Source: CAWBRT01 sp963832785
GTDB taxonomy: Bacteria; Acidobacteriota; Terriglobia; Terriglobales; Acidobacteriaceae
Assembly: GCA_963832785.1 (NCBI GenBank)
Contig: CAWHVF010000007.1
Coordinates: 124,001-188,000 of the forward strand
Length of the DNA stretch: 64,000 nt
Reading direction: 5' to 3'
Position numbers and translations under genes: made by a program. A model generated the notes under the pieces. The model did not search any database, had not been told where the DNA came from, and saw nothing but the letters and a program-made list of their open reading frames with translations. Shown here one piece after another: positions 45,493-53,873 of the stretch (its first letter is position 1; each line of letters begins with the position of its first letter).

Positions 45493-45735
45493 GAGATGGG
45501 TGAAGATGAAGGTATCGCCGCTGCCATCGGTCCGGTGCACAAGAATGATGTCATGGTCCGGCAGTTTGACGCCGGGGTTCAGTGCGGCAACTTGGCTGTC
45601 ATTCCATTTCCTAATTTTGCCCTGGTACATAACAGCCAGCAGCGGGCCGCTCAGTTTCAGATGCTGCTGGTTCAAGCCGGGCAGATTGTAGTTCCCCATC
45701 TGCATTGAAATGGCAAGCGGTTCCCGCGATCCCAT
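45493..45735 (-). pseudogene. pstS: Phosphate-binding protein PstS, internal fragment
   Basis: These 81 codons match the middle of PstS: EPLAISMQMGNYNLPGLNQQ, LLAVMYQGKIRKWNDSQVAA, and HRTDGSGDTFIFT with the phosphate-binding Asp-Gly-Ser-Gly-Asp loop. The signal peptide and both domain ends are missing. It begins immediately after the MFS stop codon and fuses to PstC, so deletions removed material on both sides. Confidence 0.75.
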
Positions 45736-47033
45736 TAATACTTCTGAATTGCCAACACCAGCGCAGCCAGCGCTCCCAACAGTGCCGCCCCAACGACGAA
45801 GAACAGCCCGCCAGAATAGCCGCCAGTGATGCTGATACAGAAGCCAATAGCCGCCGGGGAAAGCGATGATATTCCCGTGCCGATACCGTTCATGGTGCCA
45901 TGCGTGAAAGACATGGCCTTGGCAGGCACTAGCCCCTGCATTAACGCAAAGAAGGTGGGTATTCCCAGCCCGGTTGCGCCCATACCCAACGCCATCAACA
46001 CGCCGGATGCGAGGTTGCTATGGGCAATATCGCCGAAGTAGACTCCAGCGGCGACGCCCAGCATGGCCGCTACACAGAAGGGAGCTGAACGGCCGATACG
46101 ATCGGCAGCCCAGCCGCTGACAATCTTACTAATAAGCGCCAGCACGAATGGCAGCGAAGCCAGCAAGCCCATCTGCTTCCAGGAGAAACCGCGCGCCGAT
46201 TTCAGGTACGACGGCAGCCACATGAGTATGCCCCAATAGCAGACGTTGTAGCAGATCCAGTACACAAGCAATATCCAGACGCGATAGTTCCTTATCACCA
46301 GCTTAGCGTGTGCCCAAAGCGGGTCCTTGGCGGTGCCCGACATGGCTTCCTGCGCCATGCCCTCTTCAATGTGGCGCAATTCCGCCTCATTTACTTGCTT
46401 GCGCAGGCGCGGGGTATCAGTGGTATGAAACCATATTAGGTACAGCGGGATTATTCCCATCACCGCGCAGATAAAGAAACTCACTCTCCATCCGAATGAG
46501 GAAATCGCCCATGCGAAGAATGGCATAGCCATTGCCGGAGCGATTGACATGCCGACAGCCCATGAAGCATTGGCCCTGCCCCGTTCCTTTGGCGGAAACC
46601 ATTGCTTGACGTACTTGCTCTGCATGGGATGGTACATGCCTTCGCCGATGCCCAGAACAAAACGACTGGCCAGGACCGTGTTGTAGGTTCGCGCGCAGCC
46701 GCCGAAGACCATCGAGGCCAGCCAGATGAAAACGGCGGTAGCGGTTACCTTGCGTGGGCCGAAGATATCTCCCAGAAAACACAAACTGAAGTTGGTGATG
46801 CCATAGGTCAGTAGAAACAGGGTCATCATTAACCCGACTTGCACCGGGTGTCCCTTGATTCCCATGTCAACGAGAAACTTGTCGCTGGCGGCAAGAACCG
46901 AGACGTTTACGCGATCGAGGTAGGCAACTGTCGTGGTCACCAGTAAGACCGCGATGAGGAAAAGCCGCTGCCGGGTCGGTTTTGCGGACGAAGAGGGTTG
47001 TGCCTTGACCAGGACTTCCTGTGTTGATGACAT
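45735..47033 (-). CDS. MFS transporter, anion:cation symporter (hexuronate/galactonate) type
   Basis: This protein of about 432 residues has twelve predicted membrane segments and belongs to the ACS family (D-galactonate/hexuronate transporters). Typical parts are VAYLDRVNVSVLAASDKF in helix 1, GDIFGPRKVTATAVFIW (motif A) and GIGEGMYHPMQSKYVKQWFP. The start at 47033 has GAGGAGG 6 nt upstream; an ATG one codon earlier is possible. It is the last gene of the eight-gene minus-strand catabolic array and probably imports its sugar-acid substrate. Its stop codon directly abuts the pst remnant. Confidence 0.85.
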   Translation of the reverse strand: MSSTQEVLVKAQPSSSAKPTRQRLFLIAVLLVTTTVAYLDRVNVSVLAASDKFLVDMGIKGHPVQVGLMMTLFLLTYGITNFSLCFLGDIFGPRKVTATAVFIWLASMVFGGCARTYNTVLASRFVLGIGEGMYHPMQSKYVKQWFPPKERGRANASWAVGMSIAPAMAMPFFAWAISSFGWRVSFFICAVMGIIPLYLIWFHTTDTPRLRKQVNEAELRHIEEGMAQEAMSGTAKDPLWAHAKLVIRNYRVWILLVYWICYNVCYWGILMWLPSYLKSARGFSWKQMGLLASLPFVLALISKIVSGWAADRIGRSAPFCVAAMLGVAAGVYFGDIAHSNLASGVLMALGMGATGLGIPTFFALMQGLVPAKAMSFTHGTMNGIGTGISSLSPAAIGFCISITGGYSGGLFFVVGAALLGALAALVLAIQKY

Positions 47034-47145
47034 CATGCACCTCCTCGAAAGACTGTAGTTGATACGACAACTTCTGCGCCTTATGAGATCAGCGGACCAA
47101 CCCCGCCGGAGATCCGGAAAATGCCTTCCGCGTGGCAGCAGCATT

Positions 47146-48240
47146 TTAAGAAGGCTGAACCTGATACTCGCGGAGGAGCAGCGGATCGGGATCGGCGCCA
47201 ATTCCTGGACCTGTCGGCACGCCAATCCTTCCGCCCTTGGGCTCGATCGTCGGGCCGAGAGGGTTGGCCAGCAGGTCACAGAAGTATCGTTCGATAGGAA
47301 CTTCGTAAGACATGGTTGAAGCGACATGTATGGTCGCCAGAAAACCAGGCCCGAAGTATGGAGAGTGTGGAGCCAGCAGCACCTTCTTAAGGCCGCATGC
47401 TATCCGCATCATCTCCGTGATCCCGCCGATCTTGGTTACGCTGGGCTGAACGAAGTCCACAACCCCGGCCTCCGCCGACTCCAGAATGGCAAACGATGAG
47501 GTGGCGTTCTCACCTGCAGCCAGGGGAATGGCCGTCTTAGATTTGACCACACGCAGGTTGCCATCAGTATCCGGCGGCCATACTGGCTCTTCCAGCCACT
47601 TGAGTTTCAACTCCTCGAGCAGCGGCAGATATTGCAGGGTCTGTTCGAGTTCCCAGCCGCAATTTACGTCAATCATGAGCGCAACGTCTTTTCCGAGTAC
47701 TTTTCTTGCAACTGCCGCTTGTTCGGGCTTGTGATCGTGTATCTTGACCGTGTTATAGCCCAGCGCGGCCGCTCGCCGGCATGCAGCTTCCAGCAGTTCG
47801 GGAGTGCCGTAGCGCATCAGGCTGGCATAGGCGGGCAACGACTTGTGCTTGGCTCCGCCCAGCAAATTACATACAGGGCGGCCGGCCTTCTTGCCGGCAA
47901 CGTCCCAGAGGGCGAGATCCAATCCGGAAACCGCGAAGGTCAGTGGGCCGCCTCTTCCGGCAAATTGCAGGCGATGACGAAGGTCCTCGATCAGAGACTG
48001 GAAATTGTCTTCTTCTTTGCCAACGACGTAGGGTGCAACAATCTTGTCGAGCGCGCACTGCGTCACTACGGCACAACTGAGAGAAAAAGCCTCACCCCAT
48101 CCAACCACTCCATCCGATGTCTCCACTCTGACCAGCAGCATCGGCATATGTGTTCGGGTGCGCCCCATGAATTCTTGTTTCGGACCACCCATCTCGTAAG
48201 GAAGCTGCAACAACGTCGAGGTAACCGATTTAATCGCCAT
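47146..48240 (-). CDS. Enolase-superfamily dehydratase (MR/MLE type), paralogue 2
   Basis: This 364-residue protein starts at 48240 (MAIKSVTSTLLQLPY) after a GAAAGGTG site. The N-terminal cap is followed by a TIM barrel. The putative general base region is NTVKIHDHK (near residue 165). Metal ligands are Asp in MIDVNCGWE, Glu in WLEEPVWPP and Glu in AAGENATSS. The His is in LAPHSPYFGPGF. These residues fit a mandelate-racemase-subgroup acid-sugar dehydratase. The neighbouring gene is a close tandem paralogue sharing most of these segments. The substrate is unknown. Confidence 0.85.
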   Translation of the reverse strand: MAIKSVTSTLLQLPYEMGGPKQEFMGRTRTHMPMLLVRVETSDGVVGWGEAFSLSCAVVTQCALDKIVAPYVVGKEEDNFQSLIEDLRHRLQFAGRGGPLTFAVSGLDLALWDVAGKKAGRPVCNLLGGAKHKSLPAYASLMRYGTPELLEAACRRAAALGYNTVKIHDHKPEQAAVARKVLGKDVALMIDVNCGWELEQTLQYLPLLEELKLKWLEEPVWPPDTDGNLRVVKSKTAIPLAAGENATSSFAILESAEAGVVDFVQPSVTKIGGITEMMRIACGLKKVLLAPHSPYFGPGFLATIHVASTMSYEVPIERYFCDLLANPLGPTIEPKGGRIGVPTGPGIGADPDPLLLREYQVQPS

Positions 48241-48335
48241 TTCACCTTTCTCCAAGGCTACTGGGACACAGCGGCTTTTGTTCGTAGGCGCTTGCAACTG
48301 TTTCCACCAAAACGCGAGCTGCTTTGCGCCAGCCT

Positions 48336-49430
48336 TTATGCCTGAACCTCGTACTCCCGAATTACATTCAGATCGAGCTCTATGCCGAGTCCCGGTCCCG
48401 TGGGAACAGCGATTCGACCCACTTTGGGCTCGATCATTTCTCCCAGTGGGCTCACCGGCATGTCGCAGAAGTATTTTTCGATTGGGGCCTCATGGGCCAA
48501 AGTCGAGGCAATATGCAGCGTCGCAATGAAGCCGGGACCAAAATAAGGCGAGTGCGGCACTAACTGCGGGCAGCCGGTTTGCAGTTCACCCGCAATCAGC
48601 GCCATCTCTGAAATGCCGATTTTGGTGACGCTGGGCTGAACCATATCCACCGCTTTCGAGTCCGCAAGATCCAGAATGGCGTATGAAGACCCCATGTTCT
48701 CGCCGCCCGCCAGAGGGATTGAAGTTTTCGATTTCACGACGCGCAGATTGCGGGGGCTCTCCGGAGGCCATACAGGCTCTTCCAACCACTTGAGCTTCAA
48801 TTCCTCAAGCTGCGGAATGTACTGCAAGGTTTGTTCCAGGTTCCAAGCGCAATTGACGTCAATCATCAAATCGACCTGGTCTCCCAAGGCCTGTCTTGCA
48901 ATCGCAGCCTGCTCCACCTTGTGGTCGTGTATTTTGACCGCCTTATAGCCCTTGGCCGCCGCCCGCCGGCAAGCCGACTGCAGCAGCTCGGGGGTGCGAT
49001 ACATCATCAGGCTTGCATAGACTGGCAGGAAGGAGCGCTTGGCTCCGCCCAGCAAGTCGCTTAATGGCCGGCCAGCCCGTTTGCCGGCGATATCCCAAAG
49101 GGCGATGTCCAGCCCGGACATGGCAAAGACCATGGGACCGCCCCTGCCGAAGAACTGCAATTTATGGCGAAGTTCGTCAAAAAGCGGCTGGAATTGGCCT
49201 TCATCTTTGCCGATCAGGTATGGCCCGAAAATCTTATCGATGGCACATTTGGTTACCGGCGAAGCGCCGAGAGAAAAAGACTCGCCCCATCCGACAATTC
49301 CATCGGAGGTTTCGACTCGAACCAGAAGCATCTGCATATGGGTTCGAGGACGTCCAAGAAACTCCTGTTTCGGGCCGCCAATGTCGTACGGAAGGTGCAG
49401 CAGCGAGGATGTGACTGATTTGATAGCCAT
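48336..49430 (-). CDS. Enolase-superfamily dehydratase (MR/MLE type), paralogue 1
   Basis: This 364-residue protein starts at 49430 (MAIKSVTSSLLHLPYDIGGP). Its layout is the same as the adjacent paralogue: KAVKIHDHK, the metal Asp in MIDVNCAWN, Glu in WLEEPVWPP and Glu in AGGENMGSS, with His in LVPHSPYFGPGF. The two are clearly a tandem duplicate with diverged cap domains. The differences in the 20s and 50s loop regions (GPKQEFLGRPRTHMQML against GPKQEFMGRTRTHMPML) are few. The retained duplicate suggests two related substrates or epimers. It follows the FAH-family gene by 61 bp. Confidence 0.85.
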   Translation of the reverse strand: MAIKSVTSSLLHLPYDIGGPKQEFLGRPRTHMQMLLVRVETSDGIVGWGESFSLGASPVTKCAIDKIFGPYLIGKDEGQFQPLFDELRHKLQFFGRGGPMVFAMSGLDIALWDIAGKRAGRPLSDLLGGAKRSFLPVYASLMMYRTPELLQSACRRAAAKGYKAVKIHDHKVEQAAIARQALGDQVDLMIDVNCAWNLEQTLQYIPQLEELKLKWLEEPVWPPESPRNLRVVKSKTSIPLAGGENMGSSYAILDLADSKAVDMVQPSVTKIGISEMALIAGELQTGCPQLVPHSPYFGPGFIATLHIASTLAHEAPIEKYFCDMPVSPLGEMIEPKVGRIAVPTGPGLGIELDLNVIREYEVQA

Positions 49431-49491
49431 GATTTCTTCTCCGGCTGGGGTGATATCGCCTGAAGCAAGCAACAACCGGCCGTGCCCGGGA

Positions 49492-50352
49492 TTATGTTTC
49501 GTCGGCCACCGTGTTGCTTAGAACGCCGATTCCGGTGACTTCCACCTCCACGCAGTCTCCCGGGGCGAGATAGCGCGGTGGATCGAACCTGGCCCCCGCG
49601 CCAATCGGCGTGCCGGTGGCGATCACATCGCCCGGAACCAGTTCGGTAAATGTGGAGATATAGTTGAGCAACTCGGGAATGGCAAAGATCAGATTGGCAG
49701 TCGTGTCTTGCTGGCGTATTTCGCCATTCACGCGGGTTTGGATGTGGATATCGTCCAGACCGCGAAATTCATCGATGGTCACCATCCATGGTCCCAGCGC
49801 ACCTGACCGGTCGAAGTTCTTGCCTTGAGTGACATTGAATTTTCCGTGCCTGAGCCAGTCACGAATGGTTCCTTCGTTCATGATCGTCAGGCCGGCGATG
49901 TGCTCGAGCGCGCGAGAAGCGGGAATGCGGCGGCCTTTCTTTCCGATAACAACGGTTATTTCGCCTTCATAGTCCAACTGCTGCGACTCCGGGGGCCGAA
50001 GGATACGCTCGCCGTGTGCCACCAGCGATCCCGGGAAGCGGACAAAAAGACTCGGCCTCTTCGCAGCCTCAGAGCCGTCTCGATACTCCGCATTGCGCTT
50101 GGCGTAATTGATGCCGACGCAGATAATCTTTTCGGGAAAGGGAATGGGTCGCCGTAGCCTGACCTCGCCAAGACGATAATCCGGCGCCGCCCCGCCGGCA
50201 ATCTCCGCCGCCAAACTCAATGCATCTCCGGCGAGCAGCTCACGCAAAGTTTGGAAGCGGCTACCCAGCCGGCGGCTCAGGTTGACGATACCGTCGTCTT
50301 TCAACGCTCCATAGCATTCATTGCCCTCGGCATGGTACGACAAAAGTTTCAT
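49492..50352 (-). CDS. Fumarylacetoacetate-hydrolase-family protein
   Basis: This 286-residue protein has the FAH fold. KIICVGINYAKRNAEY (near residue 78) is followed by the metal-binding segment DYEGEITVVIGKKGRRIP (Glu-x-Glu type), the catalytic loop MNEGTIRDWLRHGKFNVTQG KNF, and ATGTPIGAGARF near the C-terminus. FAH-family enzymes hydrolyse or decarboxylate acylpyruvates and 2-keto-3-deoxy acids. Its ATG overlaps the stop of the DHDPS-family gene by 4 bp, so the two are co-translated and probably act in sequence on a keto-deoxy acid. Confidence 0.85.
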   Translation of the reverse strand: MKLLSYHAEGNECYGALKDDGIVNLSRRLGSRFQTLRELLAGDALSLAAEIAGGAAPDYRLGEVRLRRPIPFPEKIICVGINYAKRNAEYRDGSEAAKRPSLFVRFPGSLVAHGERILRPPESQQLDYEGEITVVIGKKGRRIPASRALEHIAGLTIMNEGTIRDWLRHGKFNVTQGKNFDRSGALGPWMVTIDEFRGLDDIHIQTRVNGEIRQQDTTANLIFAIPELLNYISTFTELVPGDVIATGTPIGAGARFDPPRYLAPGDCVEVEVTGIGVLSNTVADET

Positions 50353-51266
50353 TTTCCCACCCCCGCAGCATTGAACAGTCCGGTTTTCTCCAGTACTCGG
50401 TCCAGCCGCTTTTCCAGCTCAGGAGTTGCCGGAGCCATGGGCAGGCGGTGTTCGTTCCTTTCGAGCAACCCGATGCGTTTCATCATGTACTTCAGCGGAA
50501 TGGGATTGGTATCAAAGAAAATCGCCTTGTTCAACTCCAGGAGACGTTGGTGCAGTTCGCGTCCGCGCGGGAGATTGCTGTTCCACACCGCCTCGCATAG
50601 GTCGGCAAAAGCTCGCGGATGCAGATTACCGGCGGCATTCATCAGGCCTACCGCTCCGATGGTCATCATGGGGAAGCTCAGTTCCTCAAGCCCGACGAAG
50701 ATGCGGAAATCCTGCCCAACCGTTCCCAGGCACTCGGATACGAAGCCAAGATCGGCAGCAGCGTGCTTCATGCCTACGAACGTCTTGGAGCGCGAGGCGA
50801 GCTGCTCAACCGTGTCCAGCGTCACTTGAATTGCGGTCCGTCCGGGGATGTGGTAGATCATCCATGGCACGTCGAAGTCTTTCGTAACTTCAAGGTAGTA
50901 CTCGATCAGCCCGCGCTGTGGCGGACGAATGTAGTAGGGAGTGACGATCAGAAGCGCATCGGCGCCGGCCTTGACCGCATGCGCGGTAAGCTCCTTGGTG
51001 TCCGCCAATGATTGCGAACCGGTAGCCGCAACCACCGGGATGCGTCCGCTTACTTTTTTGACCGCGAGATCCACCAGTCGGTTTCGCTCCTCAACCGTTA
51101 AAGTTGAGGGTTCGCCGGTGGTGCCGTTCACCAACACCCCATGCGAGCCGTTCCCCAGATGGAACTCCAGCAGGCGCTCGTAGGCTTTATAATCCACATC
51201 ACCGTTGCGAAAGGGAGTAATAAGGGGCGGAATCGAGCCCCTCAAGCGTGCCATTCGATCGTTCAT
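50349..51266 (-). CDS. DHDPS-family aldolase/dehydratase
   Basis: This 305-residue class I aldolase has VNGTTGEPSTLTVEERNRLV near the N-terminus, VTPYYIRPPQRGLIEYY with the conserved Tyr, IYHIPGRTAIQV, and the Schiff-base lysine in FVGMKHAAADLG. Members cleave or dehydrate 2-keto-3-deoxy sugar acids, or condense pyruvate in lysine synthesis. In this catabolic context a keto-deoxy-acid aldolase or dehydratase is more likely than DapA. The ATG at 51266 has GAGGATATT before it. It is co-translated with the FAH-family gene. Confidence 0.85.
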   Translation of the reverse strand: MNDRMARLRGSIPPLITPFRNGDVDYKAYERLLEFHLGNGSHGVLVNGTTGEPSTLTVEERNRLVDLAVKKVSGRIPVVAATGSQSLADTKELTAHAVKAGADALLIVTPYYIRPPQRGLIEYYLEVTKDFDVPWMIYHIPGRTAIQVTLDTVEQLASRSKTFVGMKHAAADLGFVSECLGTVGQDFRIFVGLEELSFPMMTIGAVGLMNAAGNLHPRAFADLCEAVWNSNLPRGRELHQRLLELNKAIFFDTNPIPLKYMMKRIGLLERNEHRLPMAPATPELEKRLDRVLEKTGLFNAAGVGK

Positions 51267-51323
51267 AATATCCTCGAGTTTGGTTCTCCAACGCCGGCGT
51301 CAGGCTTTAACACAAGCCGCCGG

Positions 51324-52688
51324 TTATACGGCTGACGTTTTGGTTTCCTGCCCGGCCACGACCAGCTCACCCCGCGGCGTGGGCGTTCCTTCCTTTGCCA
51401 CATCAATGCGAACGTCCTCAGACAGGAGCGAGCGGGTTCGCAGCTCCTCTCTCAAGAACTTCATGTCGCAGGCATTTTCCCATTTGGAAATAAGAATGGA
51501 GCCGAGCGCATGGCCGGGAACGCAGATCAATGCCCTGCCGAGAGAAAGAAAACGATCGATCCCGATCAGCAAGGTGACACCGGCAATGGGCACGTCGTGG
51601 ACGATGGACAAGCCGGCGATAAGAGCGACGAAACCGGCGCCGCTGACGCCTGCGAAACCTTTCGTACACAGCAGCATGATTCCCAGCATGAACGCCATTC
51701 GTCCCCAGCTCAGATGGATGTTGCAAGCCTGGGCGATGAAGATGGAAGCAAACGAAAGATAGATGGCGCTACCGTCAAGGTTAAAGGAGTAAGCGGTAGG
51801 AACCACCATGCCCACGACTCCGCGGTCGCAGCCGAGCTGTATACATTTCTTCATCAGCCCCGGCATCGCCGGCTCATTGCTGGAAGCGCCGAAGGTGATC
51901 CACATCTCCTCGCGCAAATAGCGAATGATGTGCCAGACGCGCAGCCCGTAAAACCGGGCGATCAGGCCGAAACCGACAAACACAAACAGGAAGCAGGCGA
52001 TATAAAAGGCAAGTATCAGCTTGCCCAGCGGGATGAGGGAATGAAGCCCGTACCTGCCGACGGTGAAAGCCATTGCTCCAAAAGCGCAAAGCGGGGCGAT
52101 CTTGAGGATGAGAAAGAATACGGCGAAGATAACCTTGGTGAACGATTCGACCAGATGCAGTACCGGTTCGGCCGCGCTTCCGATCATGTTGAGCCCGAAG
52201 CCGGTGAGAAAGGCCACCACCAACACCGGCAAAATATCTCCCTGGGTCAGCGCGCCGAGGTAGGTCGAAGGGATAAGGCTCATGATGAAGCCATGAAAAG
52301 AGGCGTGCGCGGCCGTGCTCGAATACTGCGCGATGGCAGCAACATTCAAAGTGGCCGGATTGACATTCATTCCCCTCCCCGGCTGGAAGACGAGAATGGA
52401 AACGAGCCCGCAAGTCATGGCAATGGCGGTGAACACCTGGAAGAGGATAATCGATTTCACCAGTATGCGCCCGATCTTGCCGGAGGCATGGCGATTGCTG
52501 CAAATTCCGGAAATCATGGTGCAGAAGACGACCGCTCCCACCATCATCTTCAACGCCTTGATGAAAATGTTGGCGAACAATTGGCAGGGCACGGCGTAAA
52601 CCGGCCAGAGATGGCCTACGATGATGCCAAGCACCACCCCGGCAATGATCTGGAAATAAAGGCTCTTGTATAAAGGTCCCTTGCGCAT
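51324..52688 (-). CDS. DctA-type dicarboxylate:cation symporter, copy 1
   Basis: This 454-residue protein of the SDF/DAACS family has around eight membrane helices. It shows VLGIIVGHLWP, the serine-rich-hairpin equivalent ITFGASSNEPAMPGLM (with Ser-Ser-Asn-Glu), and VVPTAYSFNLDGSAIYLSFA in the substrate/cation site. The typical TxxSSAATLP motif is replaced by FGASSNEPA, a variant shared with the second copy. It imports C4-dicarboxylates or related acids with H+ or Na+. It is one of two paralogues in the catabolic array, separated by the enolase-family gene MR3. Confidence 0.88.
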   Translation of the reverse strand: MRKGPLYKSLYFQIIAGVVLGIIVGHLWPVYAVPCQLFANIFIKALKMMVGAVVFCTMISGICSNRHASGKIGRILVKSIILFQVFTAIAMTCGLVSILVFQPGRGMNVNPATLNVAAIAQYSSTAAHASFHGFIMSLIPSTYLGALTQGDILPVLVVAFLTGFGLNMIGSAAEPVLHLVESFTKVIFAVFFLILKIAPLCAFGAMAFTVGRYGLHSLIPLGKLILAFYIACFLFVFVGFGLIARFYGLRVWHIIRYLREEMWITFGASSNEPAMPGLMKKCIQLGCDRGVVGMVVPTAYSFNLDGSAIYLSFASIFIAQACNIHLSWGRMAFMLGIMLLCTKGFAGVSGAGFVALIAGLSIVHDVPIAGVTLLIGIDRFLSLGRALICVPGHALGSILISKWENACDMKFLREELRTRSLLSEDVRIDVAKEGTPTPRGELVVAGQETKTSAV

Positions 52689-52732
52689 AAACTCTCCTTC
52701 CTAGCCGGCCAGCCCATCCGGGATGGCGGAAT

Positions 52733-53827
52733 TCACGCGCTATTGCGTTTCAAGTACTCCTGGTCGAAGTCCAGTCCCAGCCCGGGGCGGTCGGGCACGA
52801 TCACTTCTCCTTTTTGCAATTCCGGGATCTGCTGGAACAAGTTGAAGGTCCAGGGCATGTATTCGAGAATGAAGGCGTTGGGCACGGCTGCCATCACGTG
52901 CACCAAGAACTCGGGGAAGCAGTGGTTGACGACGCGTACGTTGAAGGCCTCGGCCATTCCCGCTACCTTCATCCATTGAGTGATGCCGCCGGCGCGCAGG
53001 GCGTCGACGATCAGTATATCGGCGGCGCGCGCCTCCAGCATGTGCCGGAAAGGAGCGATGCCCCAGACGTACTCGCCTCCAGCTATAGGCGTAACCAGGG
53101 TGTCGGCGATACGGGCTAGACCGGCATAATCCTCGTGCGAAGTGAAGTCTTCGAACCAGAGGAAATCCAGCTCTTCCAGCCGCCGGCCCAAAGTGAGGGC
53201 CTGCTCGACGCGCCAGCGCTGGTTGGCATCGGCCATGAGCCGGACCTCCGGCCCCACGGCCTCACGCACGATTCGCGCACGCTCAAATTCCTTTTGCGGC
53301 GAATGCTCGCCCGGCAGCCCAAGCTGCATCTTGATGCGGGTGAACCCCATTTCCACCAGGCAACGTGCCGCCCGGCTCACCTCCTGATTAGAGAGGCCAC
53401 GCTGCAGGGCGCCACTGGCGTAGGCGGGCAGGTGCTTGGGTTCTCCGCCAAGCAGCTTCCACAGCGGCTGACCCAGGGCTTTGCCGCGAATGTCCCACAG
53501 GGCGATGTCGATGGCCGAAAACGCCAGCATGTAAATGCCGCCGGGGCCGGCGCCGCCGGCGGCCAGCCGCAGCTTGCTCAAGACCGCTTCCAACAGCATC
53601 GGATCTTCGCCAACGGCGAGTTCCCCCAGCCCATCGATGGCATTCTTCAGCGACTTGGTCAGCGCCTTAGCAAAGAAGGTAAAACTTACGGCGATTCCCT
53701 CGATGTCTTCATCGGTCTCAAGCCGCAGAGCGATGACTTGGCTCACAGCCGGTTGTCCCGGCAGCCCAGCCAGGGACTTCTCATCTGGGATATTGACCAC
53801 CCGTGAATGGACCCGCGATATTTTCAT
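52733..53827 (-). CDS. Enolase-superfamily dehydratase (MR/MLE type), divergent member
   Basis: This 364-residue protein begins MKISRVHSRVVNIPDEKSLA. The barrel has RIKMQLGLPG, where one Lys of the usual Lys-x-Lys pair is a Gln. The metal Asp lies in MADANQRW, the Glu in FLWFEDFTSHED and the Glu in PIAGGEYVWG, with His in VVNHCFPEFL. The C-terminus ends EYLKRNSA. It is distinct from the tandem pair further along the operon. The Gln substitution may indicate a different stereochemistry or partner reaction. It sits between the two DctA-type symporter genes. Confidence 0.83.
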   Translation of the reverse strand: MKISRVHSRVVNIPDEKSLAGLPGQPAVSQVIALRLETDEDIEGIAVSFTFFAKALTKSLKNAIDGLGELAVGEDPMLLEAVLSKLRLAAGGAGPGGIYMLAFSAIDIALWDIRGKALGQPLWKLLGGEPKHLPAYASGALQRGLSNQEVSRAARCLVEMGFTRIKMQLGLPGEHSPQKEFERARIVREAVGPEVRLMADANQRWRVEQALTLGRRLEELDFLWFEDFTSHEDYAGLARIADTLVTPIAGGEYVWGIAPFRHMLEARAADILIVDALRAGGITQWMKVAGMAEAFNVRVVNHCFPEFLVHVMAAVPNAFILEYMPWTFNLFQQIPELQKGEVIVPDRPGLGLDFDQEYLKRNSA

Positions 53828-53873
53828 CTTCCCACCCGATTCTCAGCTTTTCGATTTCTTAGCCATGGCAAAG

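Noticed and set aside
45148..45735. A single 195-residue novel protein
   Set aside because: It is an in-frame join of a PstS internal fragment and a PstC internal fragment, not a novel gene.
51510..52673. 387-codon plus-strand frame opposite the DctA-type gene
   Set aside because: It is the antisense shadow of a confirmed transporter, with biased composition and no ribosome site.
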